Of a stretch of DNA of 37,799 nucleotides, positions 1 to 7,815 are shown one piece after another. This stretch comes from an uncultured delta proteobacterium (lineage in GTDB: Bacteria > Myxococcota_A > Polyangia > Polyangiales > Ga0077539), in assembly GCA_903845045.1 (NCBI GenBank), contig CAIMWA010000293.1, positions 1 to 37,799 of the forward strand, read 5' to 3'. Under the pieces are notes generated by a model. That model searched no databases, had not been told where the DNA came from, and worked only from the letters and a program-made list of their open reading frames with translations. Position 1 is the first letter of the stretch, and every line of letters begins with the position of its first letter. Made by a program: the position numbers and the translations under genes.

Positions 1-2
1 AC

Positions 3-212
3 CTCGGGAACACGTTCCTTCGCACGCTGCCGCCGCTGCTGCCGTGCGTCGCGGTGCTGCGCGGGGCCGAGCGCCTGGGCCTGCACCGCTCGCTCCTCGG
101 CATCGCGCCGTCGTGCCTCGCGGTGCTCGTCGTCTACCTGTTCTTCGCCTGGTGGATCACCTTCGACGCCGCCGACCGCGCGACGATCCTCGCGCGCCTG
201 CGCCGAGGCTGA
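3..212 (+). CDS. C-terminal fragment of a membrane protein (5' end outside window)
   Basis: The frame is open from the window edge to a TGA at 210-212 and gives about 69 residues. A hydrophobic stretch (SCLAVLVVYLFFAWWITF) looks like a final transmembrane helix followed by a short Arg-rich cytoplasmic tail (ARLRRG). The upstream part has an alternating hydrophobic/basic pattern. Many membrane glycosyltransferases and exporters end this way, but there is too little sequence to name the family. It converges with the minus-strand lipoprotein that ends 3 nt further on. Confidence 0.55.
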   Translation, partial: LGNTFLRTLPPLLPCVAVLRGAERLGLHRSLLGIAPSCLAVLVVYLFFAWWITFDAADRATILARLRRG

Positions 213-215
213 CGG

Positions 216-1775
216 CTACGGGCACGCGCGGCCGTTGCTCGCGGCGAAGCGCGCGACGAAGGCCGTCTGGTGCGCGAAGGTGTTGGCCCCGCCCACGACG
301 AGGCCGCCGTCGCAGCCGGGGCGCCACGCCACCGCCGTCACCGTCGCGTCGCTGGGCTGGTTGTACGGCGCGGCGTCGAGGGCGAGCTGCGTCTGCACGA
401 TGTCGGCGGCTGTGTAGAGGTCCGTGCGGAACTCGCCGAAGTACCCGAAGCCGCCGAAGACCAGCGCCCGCGCGCCGGTGTCGTTGAAGGTCACGCCGTA
501 CGCCGCGCGCACCGACGGCGACGCGAACATCGCCATCCAGCTTCCGCGCGCGTAGCGGTACACGCGCTGGCTCGAGCTGCCGATGGCGAGGGCGAGGTCG
601 ACGCGCGGGTGCGACGCCACCTGCGACACGTTGCCCGTGCTGCTCGACGACGCGATCTCCGCGATGACCGGCGTGCCCGCGAGCTGCGTCACGGCGAGGA
701 TGCCGCCGGTGTTCACGCCGCAGCCCACCTGGATCGACGGGTCGCCGAAGCCGTCGACGGTCCACGCGAGGGTGTTGCAGCCGGTGTTCGCGACCATGCC
801 GCGCGCGACGATGACGCCGCCGCGGGTGCCGTCGGGGAGCAGGTTCCAGAGGGTGATCGACGACGTGGCCATGCCGAGCACGGCGCCGCGCGAACCGTCG
901 CCGCGGTAGCGAAGGTCTTGATAGATGCCCGTGTTGTAGGCGTCGGCGGTGCGCTCGGCGACCGTCGACGTCGCGTCGGTCCAGAGGAACGACCGGCCGT
1001 GCCGCGCGGTGCCCGTGCCGGAGTTCGCGAGGAGCACGGCGTGCGCGCCATCGGGCGTGAACGACAGCGTCTGCCATTGCACCGTCGAACCCTGCGACGA
1101 CACCACGGTCAACGCGTCGCCGGCCGGCGTGTAGCGGTAGACCCGGTCCACCGCGGCGAGGATCAGCGCGTAGCTCCCGGACGGATGGAACGCCACGGCC
1201 ACGGGCGACACGAGGTCCGTCGGACGCACGCCGGTGAACTCGTAGACGCCCACGGGGACCGCGGCGTCGGACATCGGCGAACCCGCGTCCACCGGCGCCG
1301 GAACGTCGGGCACCACGACGACGTCCCGCGGTGGGGTGCCGAGGTCCGTGGAGCCCGTGTCGTTCGGAGGAACGCCCAGGTCCGCCGGAGGCCCCAGGTC
1401 CACGGGCGTTCCCAGGTCCGTCGGCGTTCCGAGGTCGCCGCGCACGCCGAGGTCCGTGGGGGCGGGCACGTCCATCGGCGGCGTCGGAACGTCGCGCGCC
1501 GGCCCCGCGTCGGGCCATGACGCGAGGGACTCGTCACCGGCATCGGCGCCCTTCACATCGGCCGCCGCGCCGCCATCGGGGCCCACGCAGAGCCCGTTGA
1601 CGTTGCAGCGCTGCCCGTCGAGGCAGTCGCGGTCCTCGACGCAGTCGCGGGTGCACTGGTTCATCACGCAGTGCGCCTGCGCAGGACAGTCGGAGTTCAG
1701 CGAGCACGGCACGTTCGCGCACGACGCCAGCACCACACCCAGCGCGCCGACCCAGGCGCAACGCAGCTTCCTCAC
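216..1775 (-). CDS. Cys-rich, Asp/Pro-linker lipoprotein with beta-propeller-like C-terminal domain
   Basis: Translation from a GTG at 1775 gives 519 residues. The N-terminus (VRKLR, a hydrophobic stretch, LASC) is a lipoprotein signal with the lipid-attached Cys at about residue 19. Residues about 20-65 hold many Cys in spaced pairs (CSLNSDCPAQAHC, CVEDRDCLDGQRC), a small disulfide-rich domain common in myxobacterial surface proteins. Residues about 70-175 are a low-complexity linker of repeated DLGTP/DLGVP/DVPAP units. The rest has recurring HPSGSYALILAAVDRVYRY and FTPDGAHAVLLA segments that look like beta-propeller blades (WD40/YVTN-like). Longer readings of this frame (to 2822) cover the coiled-coil gene on the other strand and lack a signal peptide, so the GTG start is preferred. 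Role: probable surface sensor or binding lipoprotein (inference). Confidence 0.8.
   Translation of the reverse strand: MRKLRCAWVGALGVVLASCANVPCSLNSDCPAQAHCVMNQCTRDCVEDRDCLDGQRCNVNGLCVGPDGGAAADVKGADAGDESLASWPDAGPARDVPTPPMDVPAPTDLGVRGDLGTPTDLGTPVDLGPPADLGVPPNDTGSTDLGTPPRDVVVVPDVPAPVDAGSPMSDAAVPVGVYEFTGVRPTDLVSPVAVAFHPSGSYALILAAVDRVYRYTPAGDALTVVSSQGSTVQWQTLSFTPDGAHAVLLANSGTGTARHGRSFLWTDATSTVAERTADAYNTGIYQDLRYRGDGSRGAVLGMATSSITLWNLLPDGTRGGVIVARGMVANTGCNTLAWTVDGFGDPSIQVGCGVNTGGILAVTQLAGTPVIAEIASSSSTGNVSQVASHPRVDLALAIGSSSQRVYRYARGSWMAMFASPSVRAAYGVTFNDTGARALVFGGFGYFGEFRTDLYTAADIVQTQLALDAAPYNQPSDATVTAVAWRPGCDGGLVVGGANTFAHQTAFVARFAASNGRACP
1336..1470 (-). repeat. Imperfect tandem repeat encoding the DLGxP linker
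   Basis: A run of short imperfect direct repeats (CCGAGGTCC and CCCAGGTCC, with GGCGTTCC-like spacers) inside the lipoprotein gene encodes repeated Asp-Leu-Gly-x-Pro units. Such repeats tend to change copy number and would alter only the linker length. Confidence 0.7.
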
Positions 1776-1838
1776 GGGATCGCGAGTGTACCGCGCCGCG
1801 GGGACCCCATCGCCGGGCTGAAAGGTACGCGCATGTGG

Positions 1839-1925
1839 TTTGGTGGGACCAAAATATTTTTGCAGGAACATAAATCCCAAGCCAAGGTCGAACGTCTCCA
1901 CGGGTCGGAACGAAGGAGGTCCCAC
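1839..1925 (+). promoter_or_regulatory. AT-rich leader/promoter region of the coiled-coil gene with start-adjacent inverted repeat
   Basis: The segment is much more AT-rich than its surroundings (AAAATATTTTT at 1851-1861) and lies between divergent genes, so it probably carries promoter elements. TTTGGT-GGG-ACCAAA at 1839-1853 is a perfect 6-bp hairpin. GTGGGACC at 1843-1850 is the exact reverse complement of GGTCCCAC at 1918-1925, which abuts the start codon and overlaps the Shine-Dalgarno. No clean -35/-10 pair could be assigned. Confidence 0.35.
1913..1920 (+). promoter_or_regulatory. Strong Shine-Dalgarno (AAGGAGGT)
   Basis: AAGGAGGT sits 6 nt upstream of the ATG at 1927. It is a near-perfect anti-16S match and fixes the start of the coiled-coil protein at 1927 rather than at the in-frame ATG at 1840. 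Confidence 0.8.
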
Positions 1926-1926
1926 G

Positions 1927-2673
1927 ATGAACCAGCAGCAACGGGATGATTCGGTGTTGGTGTCGCTCCGCGGTCTCATGGCCATGGAGGACGAGCGGTT
2001 GCAGCGCGAGGAGGCCGACCGCCGTCGGGCCGCGTCCGAGGCGGCGGAGCGGGCGGCGGAGGCCGTGCAGCGGGCCGAGGCGGAGCGGGCCGCCGAGGTC
2101 CAGGCGAAGCGCGAGGCCGACGAGGCGCGGGCCGAGAAGCGACGCGACGAAGCGCGGCACGCCGAGGTGGAGCGCGAGGCGCGGGCGCTGCAGGTGCGTC
2201 TCGCCGCCGAGGCGTCGGAGCGCGAGCGGGCGCTGCAGGCCCGGCTGGCGCACGAGCGGGCGCTGGCCGAGGTGGCCGAGCGCGCGTCGGCCCAGGGACG
2301 CACCCGCAACGCCGTCTTCGCGGTGTCGGCGGCGGCGGTGGTGCTGTGCGCCGGTGCTTGGTTCGGCGCCGTACGACCGGCCATGCAGCGCCAGGCCGAT
2401 GAAGCGATGCGGGCCGAGCGGGCGGCGCAGAGCGCGCGGGCCGAGGTGACGGCGGCGACGCTGCGGGCCGACGTGGAGCGCTCCCGGGCCGCCGAGGCCG
2501 AGGCGCGGGCCGCGACGCTGCGCAACGCTCCGCCGACCACGGTGGCGACGATCACGACCGCGGCTCCGTCGCACCCGGTGAGCCGCACCCACGCCACGGT
2601 GACGCGGCGCACGCACACGGCCGTGGGCATCGACATCGACAACGGCGAGGTCGACCTCGGACGCGGGCTCTGA
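1927..2673 (+). CDS. Single-pass membrane protein with long Ala/Glu/Arg coiled coil
   Basis: Translates to 248 residues. Residues about 20-122 are almost entirely Ala, Glu, Arg and Gln with heptad character (AERAAEAVQRAEAERAAE), a predicted long coiled coil or single alpha-helix. Residues about 128-149 (AVFAVSAAAVVLCAGAWFGAV) form one transmembrane segment. A second shorter charged helix (155-215) follows, then a Thr/Ala/His-rich tail. The composition resembles TolA-like or other envelope-spanning helical proteins, but no family-defining motif is visible. It is monocistronic, divergent from the lipoprotein at 216-1775. Function unknown. Confidence 0.8.
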   Translation: MNQQQRDDSVLVSLRGLMAMEDERLQREEADRRRAASEAAERAAEAVQRAEAERAAEVQAKREADEARAEKRRDEARHAEVEREARALQVRLAAEASERERALQARLAHERALAEVAERASAQGRTRNAVFAVSAAAVVLCAGAWFGAVRPAMQRQADEAMRAERAAQSARAEVTAATLRADVERSRAAEAEARAATLRNAPPTTVATITTAAPSHPVSRTHATVTRRTHTAVGIDIDNGEVDLGRGL

Positions 2674-2839
2674 CCGGCGCTCGCCGCCTCCGATGACGGG
2701 TGCGCACATGCGCTGAATGTCCCCCGCGGGTCCGTGCAACGGATCCCCTCGAACACTGACCGACCCGGTGCGAGTGCGCGGTCCGCGGAGGGCGGACGCG
2801 CGGCGCCGGGGCGATCCCCCACTTCGACGAGGGACCCCC

Positions 2840-3292
2840 ATGCCCATGCTGCACCTGCCGATGTTCCGGCGTGCGCGCGCCGTGCTCGTGTGCACGCTCA
2901 CGCTCACCGCGCTCTCCACCGCCACCGCCCAGACCCGCCACGCCGGGCGTCCGTCGGTGCAACCGCACGGCCCCATGACGGTGCTCTACGCCCCGGCCAT
3001 GGACCCCGCCGAGGGCCGCCGCGACCGCGTGCTCAGCGCGTTCTCGCGCTCCACGGTGCTGCGGCGCTGCTGGGAGCGGCAGCTCCTCGCGGACCCGACG
3101 ACGCCGGCGCTCACCGTGAGCCTCACGCTGCGCGTCGACGAGGAGGGCCGGCCCCACGCTCTCGCGCTGCGTCCGGCGCGCACGCCGGTGCTCGGCACGT
3201 GCCTCGCGCGCGGCATCGACGGCCTGCCCGCGGTGGGACCGGGCGAGGCGTTCACCACCGAGACGACGCTCCACCTCGATCGCGGGGAGTAG
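2840..3292 (+). CDS. Secreted AgmX/PglI C-terminal (TonB-like) domain protein
   Basis: Translates to 150 residues. An N-terminal signal peptide (RRARAV, then a hydrophobic core ending STATA) has a likely cut before Gln-31. The mature part matches the pattern of the AgmX/PglI C-terminal domain common in myxobacteria: a first Cys (LRRCWERQLLADP), a TVSLTLRVDEEGRP strand pair, then a second Cys (LGTCLARGI) before a short terminal strand. The two Cys probably form a disulfide. In larger relatives this domain ends adventurous-gliding or transport proteins; here it stands alone. The 13-nt gap to mobA allows co-transcription, but function links are unclear. The 166-bp gap before it (2674-2839) shows nothing recognisable. 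Confidence 0.7.
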   Translation: MPMLHLPMFRRARAVLVCTLTLTALSTATAQTRHAGRPSVQPHGPMTVLYAPAMDPAEGRRDRVLSAFSRSTVLRRCWERQLLADPTTPALTVSLTLRVDEEGRPHALALRPARTPVLGTCLARGIDGLPAVGPGEAFTTETTLHLDRGE

Positions 3293-3304
3293 GCTCCGGG
3301 CGTC

Positions 3305-3877
3305 GTGCCCCGCCCTCCCGTCGTCGCAGGAATCTTCGTGGGCGGCGCGTCGTCGCGCATGGGCGGCGCGCCCAAGGGGTTGCTCCCCTCGCCCGACGGC
3401 GCCCCGTCGCTCGTCGCTCGGTGGCGCGCGCTCTTCGCCTCGCAACGCATCGACGCCGTGCTCGTCGGCCGCGCCGACGCGTACCCGGGCCTCGGTCGCG
3501 CGCTCGCCGACGAGGCAGGACTCCAGGGTCCCCTCGCGGGCGTCGCGGCGTTGCTGGCCTTCGCGGGTGACCGAACGGCCCTCTCCGTGGCGTGCGACAT
3601 GCCCTTCGTCACGTCATCGCTCGTCGCGCGCCTCGTCGCCACGCCCTGCGATGCGCCGGTGCTGGCCCCGCGTCGCGATGGTCGCTGGGAGCCCTTTCTC
3701 GCGCGGTGGAACGCCCCGCTCGCGCTCCCGACGGTGCGGTCCCGGGGCCGTGCGGGCGACGGGTCGCTGCAGCGCTTGTTCGACGCGCTGGGAGCGCGGG
3801 AGCTCCCGCTCGACGCGGCCGAGGCGACGCTGCTCGACGATTGGGATACACCTGCGGACCTGAGGTCCCGGCGATGA
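3305..3877 (+). CDS. mobA: Molybdenum cofactor guanylyltransferase (MobA)
   Basis: Translates to 190 residues, the usual MobA length, from a GTG at 3305. MobA transfers GMP from GTP to molybdopterin to make the bis-MGD cofactor of cytoplasmic molybdoenzymes. The N-terminal nucleotide-binding signature GGASSRMGG with Lys-24 (consensus GGxSxRMGxxK) is present, as are LQGPLAGV (residues 73-80) and the metal-binding DMP (Asp-98). The stop overlaps the start of the next gene (ATGA), implying translational coupling. No moaA-E, moeA or molybdoenzyme gene is in the window, so other MoCo genes must lie elsewhere. A generic MobA-like NTP transferase is the only real alternative. Confidence 0.85.
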   Translation: MPRPPVVAGIFVGGASSRMGGAPKGLLPSPDGAPSLVARWRALFASQRIDAVLVGRADAYPGLGRALADEAGLQGPLAGVAALLAFAGDRTALSVACDMPFVTSSLVARLVATPCDAPVLAPRRDGRWEPFLARWNAPLALPTVRSRGRAGDGSLQRLFDALGARELPLDAAEATLLDDWDTPADLRSRR

Positions 3878-4245
3878 AGCTGCGCGTGCGTGGGAATTCG
3901 ATCCGGCTGCGGCTCAACCGCGGCGAGGTGGCGGCGCTCGGCGCCGGCGGGCGCGTCGAGGAGCGGGTGCCCTTCGGACCCGGCGTGGCGCTCGCCTACG
4001 TCTTCGAGGCCGCCGACGTTCCTGCGCTGGTGGCGCACTTCGACGGCGCGCGCATCGTCGTGCAGGCCCCCCGCGGCGAGGTCGCGGCGTGGGCCGCGGG
4101 CGACGACGTCGGCATGGAGCACGAGGGTGCCGTGGCCCCCGACGAGACGCTGCGCATCCTCGTGGAGAAGGACTTCGCGTGCCTCACCGGCCGACCCGGC
4201 GAAGAGGACCACGACGCCTTCGACAACCCCCACGGTCACTGCTGA
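3874..4245 (+). CDS. Conserved hypothetical protein (DUF7009-like) coupled to mobA
   Basis: Translates to 123 residues; ATG at 3874 overlaps the mobA TGA. The start MKLRVRGNSIRLRLNRGEV, the middle segment ILVEKDFACL (about residues 90-100) and an acidic, His/Cys-ending tail (DHDAFDNPHGHC) match, from memory, a small conserved family of unknown function listed as DUF7009. There is no signal peptide or TM segment, so it is cytoplasmic. The C-terminal His/Cys residues could bind metal (inference). Tight coupling to mobA and to the aldolase 7 nt downstream suggests shared expression. Confidence 0.75.
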   Translation: MKLRVRGNSIRLRLNRGEVAALGAGGRVEERVPFGPGVALAYVFEAADVPALVAHFDGARIVVQAPRGEVAAWAAGDDVGMEHEGAVAPDETLRILVEKDFACLTGRPGEEDHDAFDNPHGHC

Positions 4246-4252
4246 GGGCGCC

Positions 4253-5575
4253 ATGGAGACCTCCCTCGACGCGGCCCTCGTCGCGCGCCTGACGCGTTCA
4301 GCGAGTGCAGTGGGGTCGCCCGGTCCGGCGCCGTGGCAGCCGGTGCACACGGTCTACGGCGGCGCCCAGCGCTTCACCGCCGACGTCGCCGCGAAGATCG
4401 GACGCCACGCGCGCACGCTGCTCGACGGCCTCGCGCCCACGCTCGACGGGTTTCGCGCGCTCCCCTGGGGCTTCGACGCGCCCCCGTCGGACGCCGCCCT
4501 CGAGGCCGTGCTCGTCGCCCTGCACCGCAAGCTCTCCACGGCCCCCGTCGAGGACTACCGCATCGACTTCGAGGACGGCTTCGGTCCCCGCAGCGACGCC
4601 GACGAGGACGCCGCGGTGGTGTCGGCGGCGAGCGCCCTCGCCGATGCACTGCGCGACGGGACGGCCCCGCGCGGCGTGGGATTTCGCGTGAAGGCGTTCG
4701 GTCCCGAGACGGCGGCGCGGGGGCTGCGCACGCTCGACGGATTCCTCACGGGGCTTGCGCGGCGTCGCGATGGAGCCTCGGTGCCGGGGCTCGTGGTGGC
4801 GTTGCCGAAAGTGGGCGGCGCCGACGAGGTCGCGCGGCTCGTCGAGGCCATCGCGGCCGTGGAGCGTGCGCTCGGCTGGACCGAAGGGTCCGTGGGCGTG
4901 GAGCTCATGCTCGAGACGCCGCGCTCGGTGCTCGCCGCCGATGGAACGGTGGCGCTGCCAGGGTTGTTGCGTGCTGCGAGCGGGCGCTGCGTGGCCGTGC
5001 ACCTCGGGGCGTGGGACCTCACGGCGTCCCTCGGCGTGGGCGCCGACGCGGCGTCGCTGCTCCATCCGCACTGCGATTTCGCCCGCAGCGTGGCGCAATT
5101 CGCGCTCGCGGGGACCGGCGTGCGGCTCGTCGACGGCGCCACCGGAACGCTCCCCGTGGACGTGCACCGCGGCGGGGCGCTCACGGCGGCGCAGCGCTCC
5201 GAGAACCGTGCGTCGGTGGTGGCTGCGCTGGGGGTGATGACCCGGCACTGGCGCCACGCGACGGCGATGGGCCTGCACCAGGGCTGGGACCTGCACCCTG
5301 GACAGGTGCTCTGGCGCCACGCGCTGGTCATCGCCCACGCCCGCGCGCGCTTCGCCGGCACCGCTGCGCGGTTGAAGTCCTTTCTCGCGCAGGGGGCGGC
5401 GGCGGTGCGCGACGGGGCGGTCTTCGACGACGCGGCGACGGCGCAGGGCCTGGTCAACGACGTGCTGCGCGCCCTCGACGCCGGGGCCGTCACCGAGGAC
5501 GACGTATCGACGGCGCTGGGGGTGCCGCCGACGGCGCTGCGCACGCGTTCGTTCGCGGTGATGATCGGGCGTTGA
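4253..5575 (+). CDS. HpcH/HpaI aldolase/citrate-lyase-like protein (DUF6986-like)
   Basis: Translates to 440 residues from ATG 4253. The fold of the phosphoenolpyruvate/pyruvate-domain (citrate lyase beta/HpcH) superfamily is indicated by RIDFEDGFGPRSDADED (Mg-binding acidic loop), VGVELMLETPRSVL, VHLGAWDLTASLGV and HPHCDFARS, followed by an HQGWDLHPGQ motif. From memory this matches the DUF6986 family, known in actinobacteria and often found near purine/ureide catabolism; that link is not visible here. It would act on a small 2-keto or acyl-CoA substrate, but the substrate is unknown. It is the third gene of the mobA run and the unknown gene 35 nt downstream may be co-transcribed. Confidence 0.75.
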   Translation: METSLDAALVARLTRSASAVGSPGPAPWQPVHTVYGGAQRFTADVAAKIGRHARTLLDGLAPTLDGFRALPWGFDAPPSDAALEAVLVALHRKLSTAPVEDYRIDFEDGFGPRSDADEDAAVVSAASALADALRDGTAPRGVGFRVKAFGPETAARGLRTLDGFLTGLARRRDGASVPGLVVALPKVGGADEVARLVEAIAAVERALGWTEGSVGVELMLETPRSVLAADGTVALPGLLRAASGRCVAVHLGAWDLTASLGVGADAASLLHPHCDFARSVAQFALAGTGVRLVDGATGTLPVDVHRGGALTAAQRSENRASVVAALGVMTRHWRHATAMGLHQGWDLHPGQVLWRHALVIAHARARFAGTAARLKSFLAQGAAAVRDGAVFDDAATAQGLVNDVLRALDAGAVTEDDVSTALGVPPTALRTRSFAVMIGR

Positions 5576-5610
5576 CGCTGCGCCCCGCGCTGGACGACCC
5601 TCCGCGCACC

Positions 5611-6798
5611 ATGCGCCCCAACGCCCGCGGAAAGCTCCTCGACCGCACCGCCGAAGAGATCGAGTCATCGGAGTTCGCACGCGCCTACGCGCTCGTGCGC
5701 ATGACCGGCGGCGACGACGCCGACCCTCGCACCCGCGGCATGAAGCGCGTCGAGTGGCGCGCGCAGCTCCTCGGCGAGGCGGCGGAGCTCGAGGCCTTCT
5801 TCGACGCCGACGGTCACAGCGAGGTGGTGAGCCTCTGGCTCGCGCGCAGCGCCCTGCAGGACCGCACCCTCGCGACCGGCGCGATGCAGGCCTACGCGCG
5901 CTTCGTGACCGACGCCGTGGGCGAGCCGACGGGCGACGACCAGCGCAACATCGGCAACCTGCTCTCGGTCCCCTACGACCAGACGCGCACCTTCGCGGCG
6001 CTGCGCGAGGCGCTTCCGTGGATCCCCGGCGACGGCGCGGGCGCGGCGACGGAGGTGTTCCTCGGGAAGCGCATGGAGTGCTCGGCGCCGTTCGCGAAGA
6101 AGGGCGCGACGCTCGTCGTGCGCAACGAGACCGACGGACGGCGGCTGCACGTCGCGGTGGCCACGCAGAAGGCCGCCTTCGACCTCGGCCAGCTGCTCTT
6201 CAGCGCGCCGGTGGGCTTCGCCAAGGGCGACCGCGCGGGCGTCGCGGGGTGGAAGACCCTCGAGATCGAGGGCACGCCCTTCGGACGGCGCTTCTCGCTG
6301 GAGCTCGATCGCACGGGCAAGCCCGTGGGGCGCATCGTGAAGCGCTACTACGGCTTCGCGCACATCGCGCGCACGGCGAAGATCGAGCTGCTCGTGGAGC
6401 CCACGCGCGGCCTCGCGGGCGTGATCCTCAAGGTCGACCCGGAGTGGATCGAGAGCGCCGAGACGAACTACTTCGCGGCGCTCGAACTGATCGGTGCGTT
6501 CGTGGCCGAGGGCCTCGGTGACAGCCCCGACGCGCGGAGCCGCATCGAGGTCGGCGACCTGTTCTCCGTGGCCGCCGACGACGCGCAGCTCTTCGACGCC
6601 ATCAAGAAGGAGCTCCCGTTCATCCTGCGCGGCAAGAACGGCGCGGCGACGGCGGTGTTCCTCGGCGAGGAGGACCGCGCCGAGGGGTTCCTCGACGACG
6701 GCCAGGTGGTGCTGCGGCTCATGGAGAGCACCGACGGCTGGCTCGAGTGCGCGTTCTTCCTCGCCGAGTTCGAGGACGCGCTCGTCGATCCGGAGTGA
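5611..6798 (+). CDS. Hypothetical protein with an internally duplicated ~100-residue domain
   Basis: Translates to 395 residues; no signal peptide or TM segment, so probably cytoplasmic. Residues about 93-195 and 290-395 are two copies of one domain. IGNLLSVPYDQTRTFAALRE (from 114) aligns with VGDLFSVAADDAQLFDAIKK (from 314), then ALPWIPG..GAATEVFLGKR with ELPFILRG..GAATAVFLGEE, and later a G-x-x-V-x-R-x-E-x-T-D-G segment in both. The region between has YYGFAHIARTAKIELLVEP. I do not recognise the family. It starts 35 nt after the aldolase and converges with the Rpn-like gene 8 nt downstream. Confidence 0.75.
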   Translation: MRPNARGKLLDRTAEEIESSEFARAYALVRMTGGDDADPRTRGMKRVEWRAQLLGEAAELEAFFDADGHSEVVSLWLARSALQDRTLATGAMQAYARFVTDAVGEPTGDDQRNIGNLLSVPYDQTRTFAALREALPWIPGDGAGAATEVFLGKRMECSAPFAKKGATLVVRNETDGRRLHVAVATQKAAFDLGQLLFSAPVGFAKGDRAGVAGWKTLEIEGTPFGRRFSLELDRTGKPVGRIVKRYYGFAHIARTAKIELLVEPTRGLAGVILKVDPEWIESAETNYFAALELIGAFVAEGLGDSPDARSRIEVGDLFSVAADDAQLFDAIKKELPFILRGKNGAATAVFLGEEDRAEGFLDDGQVVLRLMESTDGWLECAFFLAEFEDALVDPE

Positions 6799-6806
6799 GC
6801 GGCGGT

Positions 6807-7706
6807 TCAGTGCGCTGCGGCCGCGAGCCAGCTCGCGAGGTCGGCGCCGTGCAGGTCGAGCACCGCGTCGGCGAGACGCTCGGCGCCCTCGGCCGTCGCC
6901 GCGAGACGAACGATGGAAGCGCGCTCCGTGGCCGACGGCGCACGCCCAAGGCGCCGGGCGACCGGATGAATCAGACCTTCGACGCGCCCTTCGACGCGCC
7001 CTTCGACGCGCCCGTCGTCACGGCCCATGTCGTAGATGTGGCTCCGCATCGTCAGCTCCTTCGGTAGCACGTCGATCAGCCGGCGGTCCATGGCGAGCGC
7101 AGGGAACGCCCGCAGCGCAAGCACCTCGAGCATCGCCGCGAGGTCCGCGGTGCGCGCGGCGTCCTTCGAGCGGGCGACGAGGGCCCGCGCCACGTCGACG
7201 ACGGCGTCGGCGGTGGCGTCGCGAGCCAGCGGCGCGAAGGCCAGCCACAGGTCCGAGCCGCGGCCACGCAGGTCGTCGATGCGCTGCCGCCGGAGCACGT
7301 CGATGCCGAAGCGCACGCCGCTGAACGGAGCGTCGGCGGCGCTCGTGCGAAAGACCCCTTCGGCCGGCAGCCGCGTGCCCCCGGTCAGCACCACCACGGT
7401 GCCGCGCATCGGCGGCAACGCGCCCGTCGTCGCGTCGCGCGACGCCAGCGCCAGCAGCGCGTGGTACTCGAACATTCGCCACGGGACGTGCCGCGTCCAT
7501 CGCCACGCCCACTCGACGAAGTGCAGCGTCGTGACGCCGTCGACCTCCGCCGAGAGCACGCGGTCGAGGCGCCGCTCCCGCGCGGCGAACTGCGTCTCGA
7601 GCCACCGCACGTCGCGCACCACCGCGCCGGGGCGCGTCAGCGCCCGCACGAGCTCCTCGGGAAAGAGCCGCGTCACCCCGCGCAGGATCTCGTCGACGAC
7701 GGCCAT
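6807..7706 (-). CDS. Rpn/YhgA-like PD-(D/E)XK nuclease family protein
   Basis: Translates to 299 residues from ATG 7706. The N-terminal half has the layout of the Rpn (recombination-promoting nuclease)/YhgA-like transposase-derived family: ARERRLDRVLSAEVDG (Asp of the nuclease core), LHFVEWAW (the Glu strand, usually L-H-x-E-x-Q) and RMFEYHALLAL. The central region is helical. The C-terminus has the typical Gly/Arg/Glu repeat (DGRVEGRVEGRVEG) before a final helical segment. In this family the enzymes cut DNA and often reside near variable regions; function here is inferred. A catalytic Gln/Lys after the Glu is not clearly present (EWAW), so activity is uncertain. Confidence 0.65.
   Translation of the reverse strand: MAVVDEILRGVTRLFPEELVRALTRPGAVVRDVRWLETQFAARERRLDRVLSAEVDGVTTLHFVEWAWRWTRHVPWRMFEYHALLALASRDATTGALPPMRGTVVVLTGGTRLPAEGVFRTSAADAPFSGVRFGIDVLRRQRIDDLRGRGSDLWLAFAPLARDATADAVVDVARALVARSKDAARTADLAAMLEVLALRAFPALAMDRRLIDVLPKELTMRSHIYDMGRDDGRVEGRVEGRVEGLIHPVARRLGRAPSATERASIVRLAATAEGAERLADAVLDLHGADLASWLAAAAH
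6978..7013 (-). repeat. 12-bp tandem repeat, three copies
   Basis: TTCGACGCGCCC occurs three times head to tail and encodes the GRVE repeats of the Rpn-like protein. In-frame 12-bp units can expand or contract without breaking the gene. Confidence 0.9.
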
Positions 7707-7815
7707 CGACGACACCGCTCCACGGGGCGTGCCGCTGCGAATGCGCGGGGTTTCGTGAGGTCCGCCTGGGTGGCGGGGTGGCGGCGGGTGGCGGTGGGCG
7801 GCGGCGGTGTGAGGG

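Noticed and set aside
216..2822. Longer version of the propeller lipoprotein starting at 2822
   Set aside because: It overlaps the coiled-coil gene on the opposite strand and loses the lipoprotein signal; the GTG at 1775 gives a perfect lipobox.
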